Both the position numbers and the translations under genes were made by a program. From Pseudomonadota bacterium (GTDB taxonomy: Bacteria > Pseudomonadota > Alphaproteobacteria > Caulobacterales > Caulobacteraceae), in the NCBI GenBank assembly GCA_023445705.1, contig JAEXKM010000193.1, positions 1-13,599 on the forward strand: a stretch of DNA of 13,599 nt, read 5' to 3'. The notes beneath the pieces are model-generated. The model ran no database searches and had not been told where the DNA came from. It saw only the letters and a list, made by a program, of their open reading frames with translations. Below, in pieces: positions 1 through 5,733 of the stretch; position 1 is the first letter of the stretch, and each line of letters starts with the position of its first letter.

Positions 1-484
1 CTACTGAGGGTTCTTGTCCCGCCAAATTGGCGGGTGGTTCACGCACAATTTGGCGGGTGGTTGCGTCGAATTTGGCGGGTGGTCCACCCGCCAATTTGTC
101 GTGTGGTCCAGTCGCCAATTTGGCGGGTGGGTCGTCGGCCATTTCCATAGCGGTATCAATATCTTCTACCGCCTCACGAGCGTTCTTCAGCTCAGCGCGC
201 CGCTCCGCATCCCGATGAAGGGTGTAATCGTAAATTCCGAGCGTCCCATCGGCCCTCCGACGCCGCTTCCGGCTGATTATCCCCTCGCGCCAAAGGTGCT
301 TCAGATGGCGCTCGACCGTCCGCGCGCCCAGGTCCGTAAACTCGCAGATGTCCTTCACCGATGGGAAGCACGTCCAGTCCTCGCCGGAATGGTCCGTAGC
401 CCGGTCAGAGAGACACAGCAGCACCGCCTTGGGGCCAGGGCCGGGGTGGAGCTTCACGCACCATGTCAATGCGGCGTTGCTCAT
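1..484 (-). CDS. Winged-helix (lambda O-like) replication initiator, partial
   Basis: Open from an ATG at 484 to the left edge (161 codons, no stop), so the C-terminus lies outside the window. The protein begins MSNAALTW; residues about 15-90 read as a winged helix: a first helix (KAVLLCLSDRA), then FPSVKDICEFTDLGARTVERH as the recognition helix-turn-helix, then LWREGIISRK, a basic wing and a YDYTL strand. This is the pattern of phage helix-turn-helix replication proteins (family knowledge). Residues 118-157 are a low-complexity stretch (PPAKLATG and related) made entirely by five DNA repeats. Initiator DNA-binding domain followed by repeats inside the gene is the lambda O layout, so a role in origin binding and phage replication is inferred. 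No good Shine-Dalgarno sequence precedes the ATG. It faces away from the gene at 520. A plain transcription regulator is the alternative; which helicase loader or helicase it would recruit cannot be seen. Confidence 0.85.
   Translation of the reverse strand, partial: MSNAALTWCVKLHPGPGPKAVLLCLSDRATDHSGEDWTCFPSVKDICEFTDLGARTVERHLKHLWREGIISRKRRRRADGTLGIYDYTLHRDAERRAELKNAREAVEDIDTAMEMADDPPAKLATGPHDKLAGGPPAKFDATTRQIVREPPANLAGQEPSV
24..130. repeat. Five iteron-like direct repeats inside the initiator gene (candidate origin)
   Basis: Plus-strand consensus AATTTGGCGGGTGG starts at 24, 47, 69, 93 and 117, spaced 23, 22, 24 and 24 bp, about two helical turns. Units 2, 3 and 5 are identical over 14 bp; unit 1 differs by one base (AAATT); unit 4 is degenerate (TTGTCGTGTGG). 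Spacings of 22 and 23 put unit 2 in a different reading frame of the minus-strand gene (TTRQI) from its neighbours (PPAKL), so conservation is at DNA level. This is what initiator binding sites look like; function as an origin is inferred. The AT-rich melting region expected next to such an array would be beyond the left edge. Confidence 0.8.
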
Positions 485-485
485 G

Positions 486-497
486 GCAGGCACCTGC
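486..497. promoter_or_regulatory. Short inverted repeat between divergent genes
   Basis: GCAGG-CA-CCTGC lies in the 35 bp between the divergent starts at 484 (minus) and 520 (plus). It is placed where a regulator of either gene could bind, or where it could form a small hairpin in either leader. No promoter hexamers could be assigned confidently. Confidence 0.25.
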
Positions 498-519
498 AAG
501 CTGTGCTTTGATCCTGCGA

Positions 520-1116
520 ATGCGTGGAAAGACTTTTGCGTGGGTGACCGCCGCCGCCGTGGCCCTTTTGGCAATGTCGATTGCCGCATGGTTCATCCCG
601 CGACCCGTCGAGAGCGACGAGTATGCCGCCTGGGCGCAATGCGCCGGATCGGTCATCGCCATCGGCGTCGCCGCCTGGGCCGGTCTGCTCCCATCCATCG
701 AACGCGCCAAGGACCGCGAACTCGCCCGACAGGGCATGTTCGATGCGGTGGAGGCGAGCGTGGAATGGTTTTGCCAGTCGATTGGCCCACACATGTTCGC
801 CATAGCGTTCAGCGATTACGAGACGGCTCGAAAGTCGCTGCGATTGACGGATCGAGCCGGTGTTGAAGCATCCCTGCGGAGCCTGCTCATAATCCCTCGC
901 AACCAATGGCCCAGCCACGAGCTGTTCCATCGGGTGAACATGCTGGCCGACCACCTTCCCACGCTCACTGAGAGGGCGCGAACCCTTCCCGAACTTAGCA
1001 GAATGTCGGCCCAGCAGTCGGCGATGGCATGGGATATACTGAACAACGGCGCGGTCGTTATCGAGAGCCACATCCGGATGATCAGAAAGACCATAGCGGA
1101 CGCTCCCAAGCGCTGA
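520..1116 (+). CDS. Two-TM membrane protein of unknown function (phage cargo candidate)
   Basis: 198 aa from the ATG at 520 (MRGKTFAW). In-frame upstream ATGs at 463 and 469 exist, but they would overlap the divergent initiator gene and place a non-hydrophobic leader before the first membrane segment. Predicted membrane segments lie at residues about 4-25 and 37-58, separated by a short loop with acidic residues. The remaining ~140 residues are soluble, mostly helical and charged (for example RAKDREL, ERARTLPEL), with no motif I recognise. No Shine-Dalgarno sequence is clear. The gene is transcribed against the surrounding early genes, divergent from the initiator gene and convergent with the 82-aa gene (8 bp between stops), a typical position for an independently expressed lysogeny or defence cargo gene. 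That role is inference from position only. Confidence 0.7.
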   Translation: MRGKTFAWVTAAAVALLAMSIAAWFIPRPVESDEYAAWAQCAGSVIAIGVAAWAGLLPSIERAKDRELARQGMFDAVEASVEWFCQSIGPHMFAIAFSDYETARKSLRLTDRAGVEASLRSLLIIPRNQWPSHELFHRVNMLADHLPTLTERARTLPELSRMSAQQSAMAWDILNNGAVVIESHIRMIRKTIADAPKR

Positions 1117-1124
1117 CTGCGGCC

Positions 1125-1373
1125 TCATAGCCACCCCCGCTCCCGCGCCACCCAGCGCGGCATGGTGTAAAGGTTCGCGTCCAGCCCCTCGCCGGCCCGC
1201 ACTTCGGACTTCGGCGCCCATCTGGCGCTCCCCTTGCGCCCCGCAGGGGCCAGGAAGATCCCGGCGTCCGTCTCGTCGATCTTCGCCATGCGGATCTTCA
1301 CGGGCGTGGTGTCCCGCGGCGGCCGCGCTGGCGGCGCCCCGAACAACTCCCGCTGGTTCGGAGCCCGCCTCAT
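1125..1373 (-). CDS. Small phage protein with WxPKS motif, unknown function
   Basis: 82 aa, starting at an ATG that overlaps the ATPase stop as ATGA (1370-1373), so it is translationally coupled to that gene. A flexible N-terminus (MRRAPNQRELFGAPPARPP) is followed by a beta-rich domain: VKIRMAKIDETDAGIFLA, then RWAPKSEVRAG and a C-terminus MPRWVARERGWL. The combination of W-x-P-K-S with a final 'P-x-W-x-A-x-x-x-G' segment is reminiscent of small single-domain phage proteins I have seen with WIPKS and IPxWLA; this is recognition from memory, not a search. Being last in the operon and tied to the ATPase, it could be a partner or substrate adaptor for it (inference). The start is secure because of the ATGA overlap. 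Confidence 0.75.
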   Translation of the reverse strand: MRRAPNQRELFGAPPARPPRDTTPVKIRMAKIDETDAGIFLAPAGRKGSARWAPKSEVRAGEGLDANLYTMPRWVARERGWL

Positions 1374-2362
1374 GGCGCGCCCCGCTTCGGCAACCGGACG
1401 ACATTGTCCTGATCGTCGTCGACCGCGGTCGGCGGATCCGAGACGAGGCTTGCCAGCTCGGCCGCGAGCGGCAGCGGCCAGGGCATGACCTCGACCGCCC
1501 GATCGCCCGACAGATGCGACCACAGACGCGGGCGACCCAAGTCCGGATGCGGATGGCAACTGGCCAGCACCCGATCGAACACCGCCGCCTTGGCCATATC
1601 GGAGCCGAGCTTCGGCCCGAGCACCATCTGGCGCTTCAGGTTCTCGCACAGCGCGCGGATCAGCGCGGGCGACCCGATCTGTAGGGCCTCGCCAAACTCG
1701 CGCATGGCGGCCGGCGGCAGGCCGTAGGGCGCAAGGTAACGCTCTGCGATCTTCTCCCGCTCGAACTGCCCAGGCAGCTCCAACGTGATGTGAATGTCGA
1801 ACCGCCGCCACAGCGCCTGGTCGACATGTTTCCCGTAGTTTGTGGCCGCGATCAGCAGGCCGTCGAACTGCTCAATCCGCTGCAGCAGCGTGTTGACGTA
1901 GTTGTTGCGCTCCTGCTCGGCGCTTTGTTCTGCGCGCCCGCGTTGGCTCCCCAGGGCGTCGAACTCGTCCAGGAACACCATGACCGGCGTTCCCTTGTAC
2001 GGTCCGTCCTGCAGGCCCCGCGCGACCGCGTCGAACAGGTCACCGATATTGCGCGCCGTGGATCCGACCCATTTGTCGATCAGGCGCTCAGGGCGCACCG
2101 CCACCATCGGAACGCCCAACCGGGCGGCCAGATGATGCGCCAACGTGGTCTTCCCCACGCCCGGCGGCCCGTCGAAGATCGCCCGCCGACGCGGCTTGAT
2201 CCCAACCGCCTGCAACGCCTCGACCGACCAGATCTCGGTCAGCCACTCTAGCAGCGCACCCCTCACCGGCTTGCCAAGGATGGGTTCAGCCGCATCGGCG
2301 GGCAGCAGCACTTCGCCGAAGTCCTCGACCTTCGGCTTTTCGTCGTCGCTTCGCTTGAACAT
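1370..2362 (-). CDS. AAA+ ATPase (classic clade, protein-threading type)
   Basis: 330 aa. Visible motifs: Walker A GPPGVGKT (residues 65-72), Walker B VMVFLDEFDA (127-136), sensor 1 AATN (N175) and arginine finger region LWRRFD (R186/R187). Residues 96-102 read DKWVGST, matching pore loop 1 of Vps4/Cdc48-type ATPases, where the aromatic residue grips a translocating polypeptide. This suggests remodelling or unfolding of a protein rather than clamp loading or helicase action (inference from the motif). The C-terminal ~130 residues hold a small helical lid, then a Pro- and Asp-rich tail (DDDQDN) without a recognised fold. The start ATG follows GAGGACTGATCC, a good ribosome site. It begins 3 bp after the GapR-like gene stops and overlaps the 82-aa gene. 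Substrate unknown; the neighbours suggest phage DNA replication or nucleoprotein remodelling. Confidence 0.9.
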   Translation of the reverse strand: MFKRSDDEKPKVEDFGEVLLPADAAEPILGKPVRGALLEWLTEIWSVEALQAVGIKPRRRAIFDGPPGVGKTTLAHHLAARLGVPMVAVRPERLIDKWVGSTARNIGDLFDAVARGLQDGPYKGTPVMVFLDEFDALGSQRGRAEQSAEQERNNYVNTLLQRIEQFDGLLIAATNYGKHVDQALWRRFDIHITLELPGQFEREKIAERYLAPYGLPPAAMREFGEALQIGSPALIRALCENLKRQMVLGPKLGSDMAKAAVFDRVLASCHPHPDLGRPRLWSHLSGDRAVEVMPWPLPLAAELASLVSDPPTAVDDDQDNVVRLPKRGAP

Positions 2363-2365
2363 GGA

Positions 2366-3028
2366 TCAGTCCTCGTCCGGACCCATGCCATCGCCGCCGC
2401 TCTCCTTGCGCCAGCCAGTGTCCCAGCGCGGCCGCCGCGGATCCCCAAAGGGGAACGGGTTGCGCACGATGGGGTCGTTCAGCTGGTAGCCCAGCCGACC
2501 CAACTCCTCGGCCCCGTCACAATCCACGTCGGGCAAGTCCGGCGCGGCCGGGCTATCGTCCTCAGCACGCCGTTCCAGGCTGGGCGGCGGTAGGTCCAGC
2601 ACCTCCTTGGCGCTGACCTCCCCCGTGCGGTCGCGGACCAGACGCACCGGCTTGCCGCCGGCCTCGACTGTGATCGCCCCATTGTCCGGCACGAACTTCT
2701 TGAGGGCCTCGATCACCTCCTCGCGCGACGCGGTGTCGACGTCGATCAGGCCGACCTGACGGTGGAGCGGCGTCTCGGGCGCCATGCCCAGCGCGTGCAG
2801 ATAGGTTTCCAGGATCGCCTCGGCCTCCTGGCGATCATGCGGCTTCATGGCCCGCAGCTTCAGCACCGCCCGCATGGGACCGGGGACATAGCCGCGCGAT
2901 TTGGCCTCGGCGATGACCGCCGTCTCCTGCTCGCCCAGCTCCTTTTTCTCGGCGCGAATGCGCTCGATCCGCTCAATGAAGCTCGCCAGCTCCTGGCCGG
3001 CGGCCGTATTCCGCCCGATGTTCAACAC
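2366..3028 (-). CDS. gapR-like: GapR/DUF2312 nucleoid-associated protein with long C-terminal extension
   Basis: 220 aa from a GTG at 3028, preceded by GGGGGAGGCCGG, a strong ribosome site; the GTG overlaps the methyltransferase stop by a few bases. Residues about 6-82 form the complete DUF2312 domain: NTAAGQELASFIERIERI, an EKKELGEQ coiled coil, EAKSRGYVPGPMRAVLKLR and ILETYLHALGM. Known family members, such as Caulobacter GapR, are about 90 aa, form tetramers around DNA and prefer overtwisted DNA ahead of replication forks and transcription. Here a further ~135 residues follow: a segment at 96-145 (REEVIEALKKFV, ITVEAGGKPVRLVRD) that may be a small fold, and an acidic, proline-rich tail (LPPPSLERRAEDDSP). 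I do not recognise the extension. A role on phage DNA during replication fits the methyltransferase and ATPase neighbours. Confidence 0.88.
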   Translation of the reverse strand: MLNIGRNTAAGQELASFIERIERIRAEKKELGEQETAVIAEAKSRGYVPGPMRAVLKLRAMKPHDRQEAEAILETYLHALGMAPETPLHRQVGLIDVDTASREEVIEALKKFVPDNGAITVEAGGKPVRLVRDRTGEVSAKEVLDLPPPSLERRAEDDSPAAPDLPDVDCDGAEELGRLGYQLNDPIVRNPFPFGDPRRPRWDTGWRKESGGDGMGPDED

Positions 3029-3789
3029 CCGGCCTCCCCCTCTAGGTTTTCGAAAAGCGGCGCTTGGCTCGGTCGCGCAAAGCGCCTGATGTCTCCCGGC
3101 CGGCTGAACCGCAGCTTCGCTCCGGGCGGTATCGCCATGCCGATATTGGCGGCGGGAATGGCCTGCCTCAGCGCCCGCACGGGCTCGGGCAGGACGTGGT
3201 CCTTCATGAACAGGAACCAGGAATAGGCCGTGGCCGACGAGGCTGACGGATCCCAACGCCCGAGCACCATCGGTACGCGCTCGAAGAACGGCGCATGCAC
3301 CGTCAGCGGCGTCTCGCCCCCGAAGAACAACGGGTAACGGCCAATGGTCTCGTACCAGGTTGAGCGCGCCAGGATCGCCACGCCCCGCTTAGCGCGACGC
3401 AGGCCCATCTCGACGAACGCGGCGGCCGGGCCGAACGGCGGGTTCGTCACCACCCAATCGGCCTCAGTGAAGACGTCAGCGGCGTCGCTCAGAAAGTCGA
3501 GCGGCTCCCCGTGCTGGAACCCGCCCTCGTGGGCATGAATGTCGGTGGCGAAAACCCGCCCGAATTCTTCGCCCAGACCGTGGGCCATATGCCCTTCGCC
3601 GCACGCCGGGTCCCAAGCCCACCAATCCCCCGGATCGAGGCTTTGGATCAGCGCCGCGCCCGCCCGAGCCGCCCATGGCGGCGTCGGAAAGAACTCGAGC
3701 TTCCGGAACAGAGCCGTCCGCTCGTCGTCGCCCTCGATGACCAGCGGTGCCCGCCCCGCCATCACCGCACCGGCGCCTTCGGGCCGCAT
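3022..3789 (-). CDS. SAM-dependent DNA methyltransferase, NPPF type
   Basis: 255 aa. The start ATG overlaps the upstream stop as TGATG (3787-3791), which decides it against an ATG 33 bp further up. Residues 32-39 (EFFPTPPW) are the phenylalanine/proline motif common in phage N6-adenine methyltransferases; motif I is DPACGEG (60-66), an acidic residue follows in ATDI (D83), and the catalytic motif IV is NPPF (116-119). These identify a class I methyltransferase acting on an exocyclic amino group, most likely adenine in DNA (family knowledge). No restriction endonuclease is adjacent, so it is a solitary phage enzyme, probably for protection from host restriction or for regulation (inference). 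The target sequence cannot be told from the protein. A glutamine or RNA substrate is less likely but not excluded. Confidence 0.85.
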   Translation of the reverse strand: MRPEGAGAVMAGRAPLVIEGDDERTALFRKLEFFPTPPWAARAGAALIQSLDPGDWWAWDPACGEGHMAHGLGEEFGRVFATDIHAHEGGFQHGEPLDFLSDAADVFTEADWVVTNPPFGPAAAFVEMGLRRAKRGVAILARSTWYETIGRYPLFFGGETPLTVHAPFFERVPMVLGRWDPSASSATAYSWFLFMKDHVLPEPVRALRQAIPAANIGMAIPPGAKLRFSRPGDIRRFARPSQAPLFENLEGEAGC

Positions 3790-4148
3790 CACAGTTCCTC
3801 GCCGGGAAAGTTGCGCCGCCACGTCGCCGCCTGGGCGTGACCGTGCTCGGTCAAGATCGCATCGACGCAGCGTGCCCCGGCGATCATGAACCGGGCCAGC
3901 TGTAGGCGGTCCTCATCCCGCGCCGCGACGACGAACGCCTGCGCTACCGCCAGGAAGGCCTTGCTCGCCGCCTGGGCGCTGGCGTGCTTGAGCGGGAACG
4001 GGATCTTGGCGGCCTGCGTCACCCGGCGAACCAGGTTCGCGGCCGCGAATTTCTCGATCGTCGCGCCGCGCTCGACCCACTCGCCATGGATCCGCGCGTG
4101 ATACGCGAGCTCGTTCCAATGCTGGATGGCGTCGCGGAGCGCACTCAT
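3789..4148 (-). CDS. Small helical phage protein, unknown function
   Basis: 119 aa, starting MSALRDAIQHWNELAYHARI; an ATG 42 bp upstream (4190) would add 14 residues, and neither start has a well-spaced ribosome site (GGCGGAG abuts the ATG at 4148). The protein is rich in alanine and predicted almost entirely helical (QAASKAFLAVAQAFVVAARD), with no membrane segment long enough and no motif I know. It heads the five-gene minus-strand run and is coupled to the methyltransferase through TGATG, so it is probably expressed with the DNA-modification and nucleoprotein genes. Function unknown; the coupling and codon use support it being a real gene. Confidence 0.7.
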   Translation of the reverse strand: MSALRDAIQHWNELAYHARIHGEWVERGATIEKFAAANLVRRVTQAAKIPFPLKHASAQAASKAFLAVAQAFVVAARDEDRLQLARFMIAGARCVDAILTEHGHAQAATWRRNFPGEEL

Positions 4149-4180
4149 CTCCGCCGGCCCATTGATCGCGCGGCAGCTCC

Positions 4181-4195
4181 CCAGCAACATGCTGG
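4181..4195. promoter_or_regulatory. Inverted repeat CCAGCA-N3-TGCTGG in divergent intergenic region
   Basis: A perfect 6 bp inverted repeat with a 3 bp centre lies between the divergent starts at 4148 (minus) and 4220 (plus). A weak plus-strand promoter, TTGATC (4162-4167), 17 bp, CAACAT (4185-4190), overlaps it, which would suit an operator. The -10 match is poor, so the promoter is tentative. Confidence 0.3.
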
Positions 4196-4219
4196 CCGAG
4201 GGCCGAAAGGGAGGGGGGC

Positions 4220-4900
4220 ATGCTCAAAGTTATCGCCGGGACGTGCGTGGGCATGTGCCTGGCTGCGCTTTTGACGCTTATCGCCGACAATCCTGACGCG
4301 CCCGATGCAGATAAGCCCGTGAGGGCGTGGCAGTTGCTGCTGGGGATGGGAACGCTGGCCCAAGCCGCATTCGCTGCGGTGGCGCTCAGGAGCCTTCACC
4401 ACGGCCGCGCCGCCGTGAACGCGGCGAACGAAACCCTGATGCACCAGCGCGCGACGACCGAAATGCAGCTTCGGTCCTACTTCGACGCGACCACGATTAA
4501 GGTAGTTAGAGCCGTTCAGGAGGAGCCGGTACGCATTCTCCTGACCTTCAAGAATGCCGGTGCAACGCCAATCTTGGGCGGCCACCTCCGCTACACCGCC
4601 AGCCTCGACGCCTATAATGGGAACGGCTGGGATAGCTCGACATTTGAGGAATGGGTGGACGTCGCCGTTCCGGCGGTACTGCCTGGAGACGAATGGCCCC
4701 TCAACATGGGACTTCTCGCGGCGATCGACAGGTTTAACTACTTCGCCTTCACGCAGGACCTGCTCAGGATCGGAATTTCCTACGAAATCACCTACCGCGA
4801 CGCCTTTCGCGAAGGGCGGCGTACCACGGGCAAGTTCTTCGTTCAGCACGACGACGATGCATTCGTCATTGCGAGTGACGGCAAGGGCACGATGACCTGA
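4220..4900 (+). CDS. Two-TM protein with beta-rich soluble domain, unknown function (cargo candidate)
   Basis: 226 aa. The ATG at 4220 follows AAGGGAGGGGGG, a strong ribosome site. Membrane segments at residues about 3-22 (MLKVIAGTCVGMCLAALLTL) and 38-57 are followed by an amphipathic helix (AAVNAANETLMHQRATTEMQ) and a beta-rich domain from RSYFD onward, with LLTFKNAGATPILGGHLRY, a central LPGDEWPLNMG and SYEITYRDAFREGRRTTGKF. This order (two membrane helices, helical linker, 'R-x-Y' then an Ig-like 'NxGxTP' strand pair, then 'Y-x-D-x-F' near the end) is one I associate with widespread uncharacterised bacterial and prophage membrane proteins; no function is established for them to my knowledge. 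The gene runs against the flanking minus-strand genes and has its own leader, as expected of a moron. It shares the two-TM-plus-soluble-domain plan with the gene at 520. Confidence 0.82.
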   Translation: MLKVIAGTCVGMCLAALLTLIADNPDAPDADKPVRAWQLLLGMGTLAQAAFAAVALRSLHHGRAAVNAANETLMHQRATTEMQLRSYFDATTIKVVRAVQEEPVRILLTFKNAGATPILGGHLRYTASLDAYNGNGWDSSTFEEWVDVAVPAVLPGDEWPLNMGLLAAIDRFNYFAFTQDLLRIGISYEITYRDAFREGRRTTGKFFVQHDDDAFVIASDGKGTMT

Positions 4901-4915
4901 CCCGCTCGCCCGCGC

Positions 4916-4932
4916 CGCGAACCCGGTTCGCG
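4916..4932. repeat. Perfect palindrome CGCGAACC-C-GGTTCGCG (hairpin or protein site)
   Basis: Two perfect 8 bp arms around one base, 16 bp past the stop of the 4220 gene. It may serve as its transcription terminator, though no T-run follows. The first 16 bases recur exactly at 7423-7438 inside the ParB gene, which makes a DNA-binding site, possibly a parS-like centromere, worth considering. Both readings are inference. Confidence 0.45.
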
Positions 4933-5295
4933 CGCCATGGCCTGTCAAACTGCCGCAGTCCAACGCGAAGTTGTGTGGAGACTCATCAACGGCCCTCGGT
5001 TTTACTTGGAGCCGTGGGGCGCGGAGAATAATTAGACCGCCCCGCGCGTATTGTTGCGATTGGGGGACGCTTTTCGTGCTTAGAGTTGACGCAGGCGGAC
5101 AGGAAATCCGCTTGGCTTTGCTTACATTGATTTCAGCTACTGCTAACGATCCGGCCCATTGCGCCCGGACACTTGAAACGGCAACTGGCCTTTCCTTATC
5201 GGCGACAGCCGACACCATGCATTCACTTGGCGCCCGAAGGCCGATCTCGGCCCGCTTCCAGGCGGCGCGGATCCTCACCAGCCTCTGCGGCGCTT

Positions 5296-5312
5296 GCGGG
5301 GAGTGCCCCCGC
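5296..5312 (-). terminator. Hairpin downstream of the Cro-like gene
   Basis: GCGGGG-AGTGC-CCCCGC forms a 6 bp GC-only stem, 26 bp beyond the Cro-like stop. No T-run follows on the minus strand, so it may be a weak terminator or attenuator between cro and the early genes, comparable in position to lambda tR1. Inference. Confidence 0.35.
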
Positions 5313-5337
5313 GGGCTCACGGGCACGATCGAGCACC

Positions 5338-5625
5338 TCACGACTGAGGAGCCTCAACTACCGGAGCATTGAAGCTCTCCGGAGGAACAGCGCCCTGGGT
5401 CCAAGCCCGGATGCGCTCGGCAGTCGCAGGATCCGGTGTGATCCGGCGATTGTCTTCAAAGGGCAGGCAGATGAGCCGAACATACTCGTGGCTCTTGCCG
5501 ATCGCCTTCGCGGCGGGGCGATACTGAATATTGCGCTCCCAGAGAAAGCGCGCGAAGAGCGGCCGGGTCTGCGGCGCTGGCGGCATCAATTCGTCTGTTG
5601 AGATCGCAAGCGAATCACCGGTCAT
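5338..5625 (-). CDS. Cro-like helix-turn-helix regulator
   Basis: 95 aa from the ATG at 5625 (MTGDSLAIS), preceded by CAAGG as a weak ribosome site; an ATG at 5655 would add 10 residues, but it sits inside the inverted repeat at 5649-5661. The core, LFARFLWERNIQYRPAAKAI followed by GKSHEYVRLICLPFEDN, has a helix-turn-helix spacing (RPAAKAIGKSHEYVRLI). The ending (PDPATAERIRAWTQGAVPPE) resembles small alphaproteobacterial phage regulators as I remember them. It is divergent from the CI-like gene with the shared operator between, so it most likely acts as the Cro-type switch protein for the early genes to its left. Confidence in DNA binding is good; the Cro role rests on the arrangement. Confidence 0.75.
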   Translation of the reverse strand: MTGDSLAISTDELMPPAPQTRPLFARFLWERNIQYRPAAKAIGKSHEYVRLICLPFEDNRRITPDPATAERIRAWTQGAVPPESFNAPVVEAPQS

Positions 5626-5629
5626 GAGC

Positions 5630-5641
5630 CTTGAATTCAAG
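5630..5641. promoter_or_regulatory. Palindrome CTTGAATTCAAG, second operator candidate
   Basis: A perfect 12 bp palindrome immediately upstream of the chosen Cro-like start. The ten bases CCTTGAATTC (5629-5638) recur at 6282-6291, again just left of a TTGACA-N-GTCAA element, so the two sites appear as a pair at both places. Confidence 0.5.
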
Positions 5642-5648
5642 TGCTTCG

Positions 5649-5662
5649 TTGACATGGTCAAG
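5649..5662. promoter_or_regulatory. Operator candidate 1: TTGAC-ATG-GTCAA with overlapping -35
   Basis: A perfect 5 bp inverted repeat with a 3 bp centre lies between the divergent regulator genes. TTGACA (5649-5654) doubles as a plus-strand -35 box, with a weak -10-like GCAAAT 17 bp on, suiting the promoter of the CI-like gene. The 14-base sequence is matched at 12 positions by 6296-6309. A perfect palindrome CTTGAATTCAAG sits just left at 5630-5641. Confidence 0.6.
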
Positions 5663-5733
5663 GCTATGCGTGCAAATCGCGCGCAATGATGCCCTCGCTG
5701 TTTCAACATCAGCCAACGCGGCAGGTTCGCTTT

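Larger units (their letters stand above)
4901..5337. other. Intergenic stretch with no convincing gene
   Basis: Between the two-TM gene and the Cro-like gene. The part around 5000-5170 is richer in A and T than its surroundings. Hairpins occur at 4916-4932, 5095-5111 (GCGGA, 7-base loop, TCCGC) and 5296-5312. A plus-strand frame beginning with GTG at 5077 runs 98 codons to a TGA at 5372, overlapping the end of the Cro-like gene. It has a GGGGGA ribosome-site-like stretch but mixed codon use and no recognisable motif, so I do not call it. The minus strand is also open for a long way in one frame, without gene-like composition. The region could hold a regulatory RNA or the leader of the minus-strand operon. 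Confidence 0.5.

Noticed and set aside
24..130. CRISPR array reading of the regular repeats
   Set aside because: Units are 14 bp with about 9 bp between them, inside a coding sequence; far too short for CRISPR repeats and spacers.
14..511. Plus-strand open frame of 165 codons over the repeats
   Set aside because: Its repetitive N-terminus is the reverse reading of the iteron array; the minus-strand frame encodes a recognisable winged-helix protein.
481..1404. Long minus-strand frame of about 307 codons
   Set aside because: It lies opposite the two-TM gene and overlaps the 82-aa gene out of frame; composition is Gly/Arg-rich as in GC-rich shadows.
4145..5341. Minus-strand frame of 398 codons between cro and the 119-aa gene
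   Set aside because: Opposite to a well-supported plus-strand membrane protein gene for most of its length, with no recognisable motif or ribosome site.
5077..5372. Plus-strand frame from GTG, 98 codons
   Set aside because: Mixed codon use, Ser/Thr-rich composition, overlap with the end of the Cro-like gene; kept only as a remark on the gap.
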